Shown here one piece after another: positions 10,207 through 18,661 of a stretch of 32,243 nt of DNA. Position 1 is the stretch's first letter, and each line of letters opens with the position of its first letter. The notes under the pieces are model-generated. The model had not been told where the DNA came from. It saw only the letters and a list, made by a program, of their open reading frames with translations, and did not search any database. The position numbers and the translations under genes were made by a program. This DNA comes from GCA-2699365 sp036160955 (GTDB lineage Bacteria; Verrucomicrobiota; Verrucomicrobiia; Opitutales; Coraliomargaritaceae), in the NCBI GenBank assembly GCA_036160955.1, contig JAYYDJ010000087.1, forward strand, positions 1-32,243, read 5' to 3'.

Positions 10207-11940
10207 ATGTGTAAGAGAATAATTTTAGTTTTTTTTATAGCATTGAGCTTTGGGCTTACTCTTTTTGGAAAAAGTATAGCTCCAAAATGGGCTTTAAACA
10301 CAGTATGGTATCAAATATTTCCAGAGCGCTTTAATAATGGTGATAAGAGTAATGACCCAACCCGTAACTCATTAGTTAACCCTAATGCTGTGCCAAACTC
10401 ATGGGAAGTAACCAATTGGGAATCTGAATGGAATACCCGAGAGGATTGGGAACATGAAATGAGTCCATATTTTCATGATACGCTCTTAGATCGCCGCTAT
10501 GGGGGAGATTTACAGGGAATAATTGATCGTTTAGACTATCTGCGTGATCTTGGTATTAATGGCATATATTTTAATCCACTGTTTTATGCACCATCTCTGC
10601 ATAAATATGATGCTAGCTCTTTTCATCATATAGACCCACATTTTGGACCAGACCCAGAAGGTGATAAGCAATTGATCGAGACAGAGTCGACTAATCCTTT
10701 ATCTTGGAGATGGACATCGGCAGATAAGCTATTTCTAAAGCTATTAAGAGAGGCTAAAAAACGCGGAATTCGTGTTATAATTGATGGAGTTTGGAACCAC
10801 ACTGGTCGCGATTTTTTTGCCTTTAAAGATTTACGTAAATATTCGCAAAGATCTCGATATTCGAGTTGGTATAAAATATACCAATTTGACGATCCTAAGA
10901 CTGCCCGCAATGAATTTATTTACCGCGGTTGGAATGGATACAATAGTCTACCGGAATTTTCTTATAATTTAGCAGGTTCAAATCTTGCGAAAGGTCCAAA
11001 AAATTACATTTTCAATGTTACTAGGCGCTGGATGGATCCTAATAACGACGGTGATCCAGAAGATGGAGTAGACGGTTGGCGCCTTGATGTAGCAGAGGAA
11101 ATACCTTATGGGTTTTGGCAAGAATGGCACGAACACGTTCGCAACATAAATCCACAAGCTTTTACAGTTGCTGAAATTTGGGGACCCTCCGCTGCTTTCA
11201 TTAGAGAAAATCATTTTAGTGCTGCAATGAATTACAATGGTTTCGCCATTCCAGTAAAGGGTTGGTTAATTGATGCTAAAATTTCCACACAAGATTTCGT
11301 GCAGCGCTTAGAAAATTCTCTAGATAACAGACCTACTGAAACCACCCTAGCGATGCAAAATTTAGTTGATTCACACGACACTCAGCGTGTTGCTTCAGCA
11401 ATTGTTAACCGTAATACTTATAAGAATTACAAGGATGATAATTCATATGATTTCGACAATAGCCTACGGGTTAGCTCGAGAAGTCCTGGCTATAAAAATA
11501 CTGCACCAGATACTATTAGTCGAAAAATATGGAAATTAGTAGCTCTATTCCAAGCTACTTACATAGGGTCGCCTATGATATACTATGGAACCGAACTTGG
11601 CATGTTTGGCGCAGACGATCCTGAAGACCGGATGCCTGCTAAATGGCATGATGTGGATATTGAAATACAGAATTTTTACCGATCAGTACTAAACTTGCGA
11701 CAAAGTTCCAAGGCTTTGCGTAAGGGAAACTTTAGATTGATCGAGGTAAATAATAATGATGATGTCCTTATTTTCGAGCGGTACACGAACGAAGAAGTTA
11801 ATCTAGTGGCAATAAATCGAGGAAACCATAACTATAACATAAACAATTATGTTAATAATATGAAACTAATCTACTCAACTCTTGCAGGCAATTCACATGA
11901 AAAGCTTTTACCTCTGAGCGCCTCAGTGTATTCTTATTAA
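10207..11940 (+). CDS. Exported GH13 neopullulanase/cyclomaltodextrinase-like enzyme (SusA-like)
   Basis: The 577-aa protein carries an N-terminal signal sequence (MCKRIILVFFIALSFGLTLFG) and then NTVWYQIFPERFNNGD, the opening typical of neopullulanase/SusA-type GH13 enzymes that cleave alpha-1,4-linked oligosaccharides or pullulan. All four GH13 regions are intact: DGVWNHTG (D193, N197, H198), GWRLDVAE (R292, nucleophile D294), VAEIWG (acid/base E323) and VDSHDTQ (H390, D391). There is no N-terminal CBM34-like domain, so it is shorter than classical cyclomaltodextrinases, and a small domain C ends the protein. It lies 37 bp after the GH13 alpha-amylase on the same strand, so a maltodextrin-processing step after the two large upstream enzymes is likely. 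Periplasmic or surface location is inferred from the signal; subfamily is not certain. Confidence 0.92.
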   Translation: MCKRIILVFFIALSFGLTLFGKSIAPKWALNTVWYQIFPERFNNGDKSNDPTRNSLVNPNAVPNSWEVTNWESEWNTREDWEHEMSPYFHDTLLDRRYGGDLQGIIDRLDYLRDLGINGIYFNPLFYAPSLHKYDASSFHHIDPHFGPDPEGDKQLIETESTNPLSWRWTSADKLFLKLLREAKKRGIRVIIDGVWNHTGRDFFAFKDLRKYSQRSRYSSWYKIYQFDDPKTARNEFIYRGWNGYNSLPEFSYNLAGSNLAKGPKNYIFNVTRRWMDPNNDGDPEDGVDGWRLDVAEEIPYGFWQEWHEHVRNINPQAFTVAEIWGPSAAFIRENHFSAAMNYNGFAIPVKGWLIDAKISTQDFVQRLENSLDNRPTETTLAMQNLVDSHDTQRVASAIVNRNTYKNYKDDNSYDFDNSLRVSSRSPGYKNTAPDTISRKIWKLVALFQATYIGSPMIYYGTELGMFGADDPEDRMPAKWHDVDIEIQNFYRSVLNLRQSSKALRKGNFRLIEVNNNDDVLIFERYTNEEVNLVAINRGNHNYNINNYVNNMKLIYSTLAGNSHEKLLPLSASVYSY

Positions 11941-11998
11941 TTCATTTTATATCAAGCAGTCAAAATATTCTCATCAATATAGTAAGCCAGCAGGTATC

Positions 11999-13291
11999 AT
12001 GATTATTTTTTACCGACTAATTTTCATACCTTTGCTGTTATTCTCACTGCCCTATTACTTACTGCGTATGTGCAGGCGAAGAGGCTACGCAAAAGACTTT
12101 AGCCATCGCTTTGGATGCTTTACTCACCTACCCGCTTCTAAACCAGAAATTCAGCGGATCTGGCTGCAAGCGGTCAGCGTTGGTGAAGTCTTGGCAATCG
12201 CTCCTTTAATAAATGCTCTGCAAGATCGCGGAGATATTGAAATTGTTCTAACCACGACAACTAGTACTGCATACGCTCAAGCACGTAAAAGATATACTTC
12301 GACTGTACTATCCGTAGGTATATTCCCAATTGATTTTTGGTTATTCTCCCGACTTGCATGGCAACGAATTCAGCCAGACGTTATCATTTTAACCGAAAGC
12401 GAATTATGGCCAGAGCACTTGCACCGTGCAAAGCGTATGGGTGTGCCTACCTTTCTTATAAATGCACGTCTTTCGGATCGCACATTTGCACGCTATAAAA
12501 AATTACGCCCTCTTGCGAAACGACTACTTCTAAAAATAGAACATATCTTCGCCGCTAGTGATACCGATCAAAAACGTTTTCTAAAGCTAGGATCGGAACC
12601 CTATCGAACCACATGTACTGGTAATATCAAATTCGATGTAGCTGTCCCATCGCCACTCAGTGATGCCCATAAAATCGCGCTGAAAACGGCTCTAGGATTT
12701 GATCAGAATGATTTAATCTTACTTGGTTCCTCAACCTGGCCAGGAGAAGAGGAAAGTTTAATTAAGATACATCAATCACTCTTAGAAAATGGCACTAGCT
12801 GTAGCTTATTAATTGTTCCTCGTCATGCCGAGCGCGGCAGAGAAATTGCAGAAATACTCGATGCGCAAGCCCTGCCCTGGCATCGCAGATCGAGCGCACA
12901 ACCAATTACTCAAAAAGTTCGTATTCATTTAGCTGACACTACCGGCGAACTAGCCAATTTATCACAAATTGCAGATCTTGTATTTATTGGAAAGAGTCTA
13001 TCCCCCAATCGTGGAGGTCAAACTCCGATTGAAGCAGCTGGTCTTGGAAAACCAATATTAATGGGTACTAACATGAATAACTTTAAGGCTGTCGCAAGAT
13101 CGCTTGTGCACGCGGGTGCCGGTCAATATGTCGCAAACTTTGAAGAGCTTCATAAGAAGTGTGTCACACTACTCAATGATCCATTTACCTTAACAAAGAT
13201 GAGCAATGCCGCGCAGGCGTGGCATAAAAAAAACCAAGGCAGTAGCCAGCGCATTGCTGAAAGTATTCTTGTTAGCATAAAGGTGGACTAA
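11999..13291 (+). CDS. waaA: 3-deoxy-D-manno-octulosonic acid (Kdo) transferase, GT30
   Basis: WaaA (KdtA) transfers Kdo from CMP-Kdo to the lipid A precursor at the inner face of the inner membrane, the first step of LPS core assembly. The 430-aa length is normal. An N-terminal membrane anchor (residues about 1-20) is followed by AVSVGEVLA with catalytic Glu-63 and by LTESELWPE...LINARLSDRTF, a GT30 hallmark. The C-terminal nucleotide-sugar site reads GGQTPIEAAGLGKPILMG, where E. coli has GGHNPLEAA; the Glu is kept while H-N becomes Q-T. An AGG lies 5 nt upstream of the ATG. It is 58 bp after the GH13 gene but functionally unrelated to it; 70 bp separate it from ppk1. It shows that the host makes lipopolysaccharide. 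Confidence 0.95.
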   Translation: MIIFYRLIFIPLLLFSLPYYLLRMCRRRGYAKDFSHRFGCFTHLPASKPEIQRIWLQAVSVGEVLAIAPLINALQDRGDIEIVLTTTTSTAYAQARKRYTSTVLSVGIFPIDFWLFSRLAWQRIQPDVIILTESELWPEHLHRAKRMGVPTFLINARLSDRTFARYKKLRPLAKRLLLKIEHIFAASDTDQKRFLKLGSEPYRTTCTGNIKFDVAVPSPLSDAHKIALKTALGFDQNDLILLGSSTWPGEEESLIKIHQSLLENGTSCSLLIVPRHAERGREIAEILDAQALPWHRRSSAQPITQKVRIHLADTTGELANLSQIADLVFIGKSLSPNRGGQTPIEAAGLGKPILMGTNMNNFKAVARSLVHAGAGQYVANFEELHKKCVTLLNDPFTLTKMSNAAQAWHKKNQGSSQRIAESILVSIKVD

Positions 13292-13361
13292 TTAACCGTA
13301 GTGATCTACACATGATTAGCGATGTCGGACTGCTTCATGATCTACTTAAACACTTCAACCA

Positions 13362-15476
13362 GTGAAAATGAATAAACAAAAACCCTACCCATATTTGAAT
13401 CGTGAGCTTAGTTGGCTCGCTTTTAATCGGCGCGTGCTCGAGCAAGCAGAGGGAAAGAATTATCCACTGCTAGAGCGCATGAAATATTTAGCATTTTTTG
13501 GTTCCAACTTAGATGAATTTTTTGAGGTTAGAGTCGCGGGCTTAATGCAACAAATCAAGTCTGGCAATGTGGAATGCGGACCCGATGGAATAGAACCAAA
13601 AGATCAATTAAATCGCATAGAAAGTATCGTGAAAGAGTTGATCGATGATCAGTACAACTGTTGGTATAATAAAATCGTTCCAAAACTAGAAAAAGAACAA
13701 ATATATTTTCGAGACTATTGTGCGCTGACTAGTAAGGAAAAACTATGGGCAAAGCAGTATTTTGAGCAGCAAGTACTCCCCATACTCACGCCAATCGCTA
13801 TCGAGCCAGCAAATCCATTTCCGCACTTAGTTAATAAAGCGCTCTATATATTAACCGCACTTCTAGACCAAAAAAAGTCAAAGAACAAAAGTCTGATGGG
13901 AATTGTTACAGTTCCTCGCATTCTACCTAGAATCCTTAAGATAAATGTTCCACGTCGAGATAGCGCCCAAGTTTATATAGCGCTTAGCGATATTATTAAG
14001 AATTTCATCAAAGACCTGTTTCCTGGATATCGCACTAGATGTGCAGCACCTTTCCGAATTACTCGAAACAGCGAACTGTATATTGATGAAGAAGAAATTA
14101 CTAATCTTCTTGGTAAAATTGAGGATGAGCTGATCAATCGTGAAAAAGGAGCAGTTGTACGCTTAGAGATTGCACACGGAGCAGATCTTGAATTGCAAAA
14201 AGAATTACTAGAGGCGCTCAAACTTAGACCCCAAAGCCTATATACTATTAATGGTCCTATAAATTTCGCCCGTTTAATGAGTGCCTATGACTTAATAGAC
14301 AGACCCGATCTAAAATTTAAACCCTGCACACCCTACATAAACCCCAAATTAGAGCAGCAAGAAAACCTTTTTAAGATCATACGCAATAACGATTATTTAC
14401 TCCACCATCCATACGATAGTTTTCAGCCCATTGTAGATTTTATAACCCTTGCTTCTAAAGATCCTGATGTACTATCTATCAAACAAACCCTCTATCGCAC
14501 ATCGGGGGATTCTTTGATCGTTCAAGCTCTCAAAGATGCTTCAATTAATGGCAAACAAGTTACCGTGCTCATTGAGCTAAAAGCTCGTTTCGATGAAGCT
14601 AATAATATCCGCTGGGCGAAAGAGCTTGAAGAGGTAGGCGTCCAAGTAGTCTATGGCTTAGCAGGATTAAAGACCCACTGTAAAGTTTGCTTAATAATAC
14701 GGCGAGAAGGTAATCAAATGCGCTATTATACTCATCTAGGCACTGGCAATTATAATACGAATACAGCCAAACTGTATGCTGACTTAAGTCTCATTACTGC
14801 GAGCAAACCAATTACTTCTGAAGTAGCAAACTTGTTTAATGCCTTAACAGGTTTAAACCACAACCCAAAGTTTAGTAAGCTATTGGTCGCACCCTTTAAT
14901 TTGCAGCCTTCTATAATCCGCTTCATACAAACCGAGATAAAAAACGCACAAGCTGGAAAGCCTGCCCGAATCATTATTAAGGCAAACAGCTTAATTGACA
15001 AAAAGACAATAGACTACCTCTATAAAGCATCACAGGCAGGAGTCACAATTGATCTAATTATACGCGGCATTTGCGCTCTAGTACCTAAGGTAAAAGGTAT
15101 CAGTGAAAATATAACAGTACGTAGCTTACTTGGTCGCTATTTAGAGCATAGTCGTATTTACTATTTCGAGAATTCCTCGAAGAACTCAGCTCGTATTTAC
15201 GCAGGTAGTGCAGACTGGATGCCAAGAAATTTTTACCGACGTGTCGAAGTCATGTTTCCAATCGAAGATCAAGAAATTCACGCTAAAATCTTTCACATAT
15301 TAGAAGTCTATATGAAAGATAATATACATACACACTATTTGAACACAAATGGATCCTATAAATTACTCAAAAAGCCCCTAAAAAGATCCAAGCTTATTAG
15401 CTCCCAAAATACATTTATTGAGGAAACTAAGGCAAATAGAAAAAAACTAACTTATAGAGCAAAGAGTCACGCGTGA
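13362..15476 (+). CDS. ppk1: Polyphosphate kinase 1
   Basis: PPK1 reversibly polymerises the gamma-phosphate of ATP into inorganic polyphosphate. The 704-aa length matches the family (E. coli 688). The N-terminal signature YLNRELSWLAFNRRVLEQA is clear. The phosphorylated catalytic histidine is in LKTHCKVCLI (H439, equivalent to E. coli H435) and the second active-site histidine in LEHSRIYYF (H596, equivalent to H592). The arginine-containing Mg/phosphate regions around QTLYRTSGDS and ELKARFDEANN are present. The start is a GTG at 13362, the only in-frame start after the upstream stop apart from an ATG two codons later (13368). The GTG overlaps the stop of a 17-codon reading frame (13312-13365) in a GTGA junction. 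The C-terminal tail is basic. Cytoplasmic or membrane-associated. Confidence 0.96.
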   Translation: MKMNKQKPYPYLNRELSWLAFNRRVLEQAEGKNYPLLERMKYLAFFGSNLDEFFEVRVAGLMQQIKSGNVECGPDGIEPKDQLNRIESIVKELIDDQYNCWYNKIVPKLEKEQIYFRDYCALTSKEKLWAKQYFEQQVLPILTPIAIEPANPFPHLVNKALYILTALLDQKKSKNKSLMGIVTVPRILPRILKINVPRRDSAQVYIALSDIIKNFIKDLFPGYRTRCAAPFRITRNSELYIDEEEITNLLGKIEDELINREKGAVVRLEIAHGADLELQKELLEALKLRPQSLYTINGPINFARLMSAYDLIDRPDLKFKPCTPYINPKLEQQENLFKIIRNNDYLLHHPYDSFQPIVDFITLASKDPDVLSIKQTLYRTSGDSLIVQALKDASINGKQVTVLIELKARFDEANNIRWAKELEEVGVQVVYGLAGLKTHCKVCLIIRREGNQMRYYTHLGTGNYNTNTAKLYADLSLITASKPITSEVANLFNALTGLNHNPKFSKLLVAPFNLQPSIIRFIQTEIKNAQAGKPARIIIKANSLIDKKTIDYLYKASQAGVTIDLIIRGICALVPKVKGISENITVRSLLGRYLEHSRIYYFENSSKNSARIYAGSADWMPRNFYRRVEVMFPIEDQEIHAKIFHILEVYMKDNIHTHYLNTNGSYKLLKKPLKRSKLISSQNTFIEETKANRKKLTYRAKSHA

Positions 15477-15523
15477 GATCCCATACTCCTAGACCTACTT
15501 TAACAAAAACTTAAAAAAATTGT

Positions 15524-16282
15524 CTAATTAGAAGCACTTAGCCTATACTCATTTACAGTTACTAAGTCACCCAACGCCCAATTGGTCTTCCCATTTCTTG
15601 TTTGTTGTATAATACGATAACCTGTTAAGTTTACACCCACGGGTAGAACTCCGTCGCTAACTACGCACTCCTCATCCTGATCGCCTAATTGTAAAATGAC
15701 CTGCAAAGAGCCTGCAGTTCCTGCCTGATCAAAATCAAAACGCACTCGAACTTTCAGCTCCTCTGCAAAAACGGCATAGGGGAAAACCTTAATTGTCGTG
15801 TACTTCGGAAAATCAGAAGACTGCAATTGGACGCGGGTTTTTCCATTTTGATGGGATAAGCGCACTCCCCCTAGTAAGGTATCATCCTTCAACATCCAAG
15901 GAGTGCCAGCTTGATCACGAAAATCAAAACCTACATTTGCAATTGCAGAAGCAAGGGCAGTTCGTGAAAAATCAATAAATGAAAAAATCCAGCTCATTTC
16001 AACGATACCCTCTGAAGGCACAGGACCAGTAAACTGGTTAACATGAAAGATCTTATCAGTTTGTCCATCATATCCAAACTGTAAAGATTGGCCCGAAATA
16101 TTAAGTGAACCAAAAACTTTTTTGGAGAAAGCATTACCTGTATTACTCATCGAGCTAGTCGTTTCAGTTCCGTCAGGATCAGAAAAAGTCCATTCTTCTT
16201 TTGTCACCAAAGTAGATGCAAGCGCTAGTTTAGCTAGAGTAATCAATAATATAAGTAGAGAGAATGATTTCAAGGTAGACAT
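15524..16282 (-). CDS. Secreted protein of unknown function, predicted beta-sandwich
   Basis: I do not recognise a family. The 252-aa product has a clear signal peptide (MSTLKSFSLLILLITLAKLALA) and no further membrane span. The mature part is rich in alternating hydrophobic/polar strands with motifs such as EMSWIFSFIDFS, VRVRFDFDQAG and a terminal TNWALGDLVTVNEYRL, in the style of jelly-roll or LamG/concanavalin-like domains seen in secreted verrucomicrobial proteins; no catalytic motif is visible. It is divergent from the GH5 gene (163-bp shared upstream region) and convergent with ppk1 (47-bp gap). A substrate-binding or surface role next to the CAZyme locus is a guess from context only. 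Confidence 0.8.
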   Translation of the reverse strand: MSTLKSFSLLILLITLAKLALASTLVTKEEWTFSDPDGTETTSSMSNTGNAFSKKVFGSLNISGQSLQFGYDGQTDKIFHVNQFTGPVPSEGIVEMSWIFSFIDFSRTALASAIANVGFDFRDQAGTPWMLKDDTLLGGVRLSHQNGKTRVQLQSSDFPKYTTIKVFPYAVFAEELKVRVRFDFDQAGTAGSLQVILQLGDQDEECVVSDGVLPVGVNLTGYRIIQQTRNGKTNWALGDLVTVNEYRLSASN

Positions 16283-16445
16283 AAAGTGTAAAAAATAATG
16301 GTAAATAATAAGAAAGACGAAACAGTATTTGTAATAAAGAAGCTAAATAGGAAGTTATATCTGAAAATTTCTAGCATTGAGTGGCAACTATAAATATTTT
16401 ATAAAATACCCTTTAATTTTACCACTGCATCACAAAGCCACTCTG
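16283..16445. promoter_or_regulatory. Divergent promoter region between secreted unknown protein and GH5
   Basis: These 163 bp must hold start signals for both flanking genes. The stretch is very AT-rich and includes a perfect 14-bp palindrome TATTTTATAAAATA at 16395-16408, 37 bp before the GH5 ATG. Because the palindrome is pure A/T in an A/T-rich stretch it may be chance. I see no convincing paired -35/-10 boxes. Confidence 0.4.
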
Positions 16446-18641
16446 ATGAAACTATACCCCATAACTGTAATCTTTGCTGCAACCCTTTTTTCGGCAACCG
16501 TAGTTAACGCTAAATTAAGTATCTTTAATAGTGTATCGAACCCATCTCAGATTGAGCTAAGCTGGCCTAGCCAAACTGGAAAATATTATCAAATCTTAGA
16601 ATCTTCTGATTTAACGAGTGCTGATAGCTTCAGCATTATCTCATCTGTACAGCAAGGCACTTCAGTTTTACCAAACATATGGGAGGCAAACCTCCCAGAA
16701 AGCGGTGCTCGATTTTATAAACTAGCCATCTCTGATTCTATTAATTTAACAAGTAACAGCGATTTTACTAATGATACATCTAGCTGGAATCTGAACGATA
16801 ACAACGGAGCTTCGGCTAATTTTTCAGTCAGTGATGGTGAATTGTTTGTAGATATTACGAACGGTGGAACAAGACCTTCGCACGTGCTTCTCAACCAAAC
16901 TGGCATACCATTAATCCAGAACCAAAACTATACCCTTAAATTTGATGCGCGCGCAGCAAGTGTTCGCACTCTTCGAGTATGGGTTCAATATGGCGAAGGA
17001 AATAATAATACAAATGTAGCAAACTTCAATGACCTACCTCTTACCACCGAATCGCAAACATACCGATTACCATTCACTTTTTCTGCCGCTGATGTAAGTA
17101 ATGGAAAGATTAAGTTTTTTCTAGGTAACAAAGATACAAGTGTTTTTTTAGATAACATTCTAGATAACAACAATTCAAGTGTTTACTTAGATAACATTCG
17201 TCTGCTAGTAGGAAATCCCATCGAGCTACGAAGCGAAGCCCATCGCATGAATGATAGACTGCACCGCGGCAACAGTTTCATGGCTGCTAAAGCGATGAAT
17301 GATCAAGGCGCACTAGAAGATTACCAATTGCTTAAAACCAGCGGTTTCTCCCACTGCCGCATCGGTTATAAAATGGATGAAGTCGCTGGTATAGCGCCGA
17401 ATTATACACTACCGCCTGCGGACCTTACAAAACTGCAAAAGATGGTGGATTGGTGCATACAAGAGGGCTTGATAGCTGTCATTGATCCAGTTCATAACTG
17501 GGCAAACTCAAAGCAATTTATCACGACAGAAGCTAATAGGGAAGATGACTTCCAAAAGCTTGGTAAAATCTGGGAGCAAGTAGCCGATCATTTCTCTAAC
17601 CATAGCTTGAGCGATGTCGTATTTGAAGTTTTCAATGAGCCACACAATACACATGACGTGGCGCGCATTATTTCCACCTCGCTCGCTTCAATACGATCGA
17701 GCAGTGGAAATGAAAAGCGCATCGTCATTGTTCCAGGCGATGGTTTTACTACTCGGCAAGCCTTGATAGATGCCTTTAACAACGATGAAATTCCAGCAGA
17801 TGACCCTTACTTAATTGCCACTTTTCATTACTATGAGCCAAAAAGTTTTACTAAAAGCTTTTATGAAAACCCACCGACTAATTGGTCGTACAATCCAGCA
17901 TGGGGAACGACCGCTGAATTAAATCTTGTAGCAACTGACTTTGATGAAGTTGTCACGGCTAATAATAATTGGGCTACGCGAAACTTTACAGAGCCACTAC
18001 CAATATATTTAGGAGAGTTTGGCGTGGATAACGAAGCAGATCTTACTAGCAATGATCGTAAGAAATGGCTTAGTTGGATACGCATGCAAGCAGAAGCCAG
18101 AAATATGTCTTGGGCTCACTGGAATATGTACCAAAATGAACCTTCCGCAAAAGGCATGGGCGCATGGACGCATGGCCCTAGTGGTACTATACAAAATCCA
18201 TCACTTCGTGCTTTTGATCCAGATCCTGTGGAAGCATTGATCGGACACTACGAGTTCGAAAACGGTATATTAGTCGGCGTCACTTTAAGCAATCAATTCC
18301 CAGGATATAAAGGTAGTGGATACATTACATTTCCTGAAACCTCAGGTAAAAGTATCTTTGTACGTACTGAAGACCTTTACATTCCTGCAGATGGGACATA
18401 CGCACTAAAGATTCGCTATTCTAGCTCTGAAAGCCGCACGATGCGTCTTATTTCGCGCAATGATGCAGACACTACCGTACAAGTAGTCAACATACTATTC
18501 CCAGGCACTGGAAGTACTGACTCTTGGACTACCCAATATGTCCACTTAAACTTCGAAGCAGGACAATCAGCGAAATTACTAATCGTGGCATTGCCGGATC
18601 CTGGAGTTAACTTGGACTGGCTTGATATTACCCTACCCTAA
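16446..18641 (+). CDS. Secreted GH5 beta-glycanase with CBM4/9-like and CBM35-like modules
   Basis: The 731-aa exported enzyme is a retaining clan GH-A endo-beta-glycanase (cellulase, mannanase or related; specificity not readable). I chose the ATG at 16446 because it opens a clean signal peptide (MKLYPITVIFAATLFSATVVNA); the frame extends to a TTG at 16377 but would add 23 unlikely residues. Order: an N-terminal 'LSWPSQTGKYYQILESSDL...RFYKL' module (about 23-98), a CBM4/9-like domain (about 100-255), the GH5 barrel (about 260-575) with FNEPH (acid/base E398) and LGEFG (nucleophile E524), and a CBM35-like C-terminal domain starting YEFENG...GYKGSGYI. The usual GH5 HH motif region reads DPVHNW, a variant. 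The first CBM contains a 13-residue tandem duplication. It is convergent with GH1, 17 bp away. Confidence 0.88.
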   Translation: MKLYPITVIFAATLFSATVVNAKLSIFNSVSNPSQIELSWPSQTGKYYQILESSDLTSADSFSIISSVQQGTSVLPNIWEANLPESGARFYKLAISDSINLTSNSDFTNDTSSWNLNDNNGASANFSVSDGELFVDITNGGTRPSHVLLNQTGIPLIQNQNYTLKFDARAASVRTLRVWVQYGEGNNNTNVANFNDLPLTTESQTYRLPFTFSAADVSNGKIKFFLGNKDTSVFLDNILDNNNSSVYLDNIRLLVGNPIELRSEAHRMNDRLHRGNSFMAAKAMNDQGALEDYQLLKTSGFSHCRIGYKMDEVAGIAPNYTLPPADLTKLQKMVDWCIQEGLIAVIDPVHNWANSKQFITTEANREDDFQKLGKIWEQVADHFSNHSLSDVVFEVFNEPHNTHDVARIISTSLASIRSSSGNEKRIVIVPGDGFTTRQALIDAFNNDEIPADDPYLIATFHYYEPKSFTKSFYENPPTNWSYNPAWGTTAELNLVATDFDEVVTANNNWATRNFTEPLPIYLGEFGVDNEADLTSNDRKKWLSWIRMQAEARNMSWAHWNMYQNEPSAKGMGAWTHGPSGTIQNPSLRAFDPDPVEALIGHYEFENGILVGVTLSNQFPGYKGSGYITFPETSGKSIFVRTEDLYIPADGTYALKIRYSSSESRTMRLISRNDADTTVQVVNILFPGTGSTDSWTTQYVHLNFEAGQSAKLLIVALPDPGVNLDWLDITLP
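17137..17199 (+). repeat. 39-bp-period tandem duplication in GH5 carbohydrate-binding module
   Basis: Bases 17137-17160 and 17176-17199 match at 22 of 24 positions with a 39-bp period, encoding SVFLDNI then SVYLDNI thirteen residues apart. The 'xxxLDNI' strand is the usual last strand of CBM4/9-like domains, so the domain appears to have gained an extra copy of its closing strand without losing frame. Confidence 0.8.
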
Positions 18642-18645
18642 TTTC

Positions 18646-18661
18646 TAAAAAAGCTTTTTTA
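18646..18661. terminator. Candidate bidirectional terminator palindrome between convergent GH5 and GH1
   Basis: TAAAAAAGCTTTTTTA is a perfect 16-bp palindrome in the 17-bp gap between two convergent genes and overlaps the GH1 stop codon. It gives a U-run on either transcript, but the stem would be almost all A-U with a 4-nt loop, so termination strength is doubtful. Confidence 0.35.

Noticed and set aside
15477..15523. Search for a terminator between convergent ppk1 and the secreted unknown gene
   Set aside because: Only A-rich sequence; no stem with a following T-run could be found by eye.
16377..16445. TTG-initiated 23-residue extension of the GH5 gene
   Set aside because: The ATG at 16446 opens a standard signal peptide; the extension would bury it and has no ribosome-binding site.
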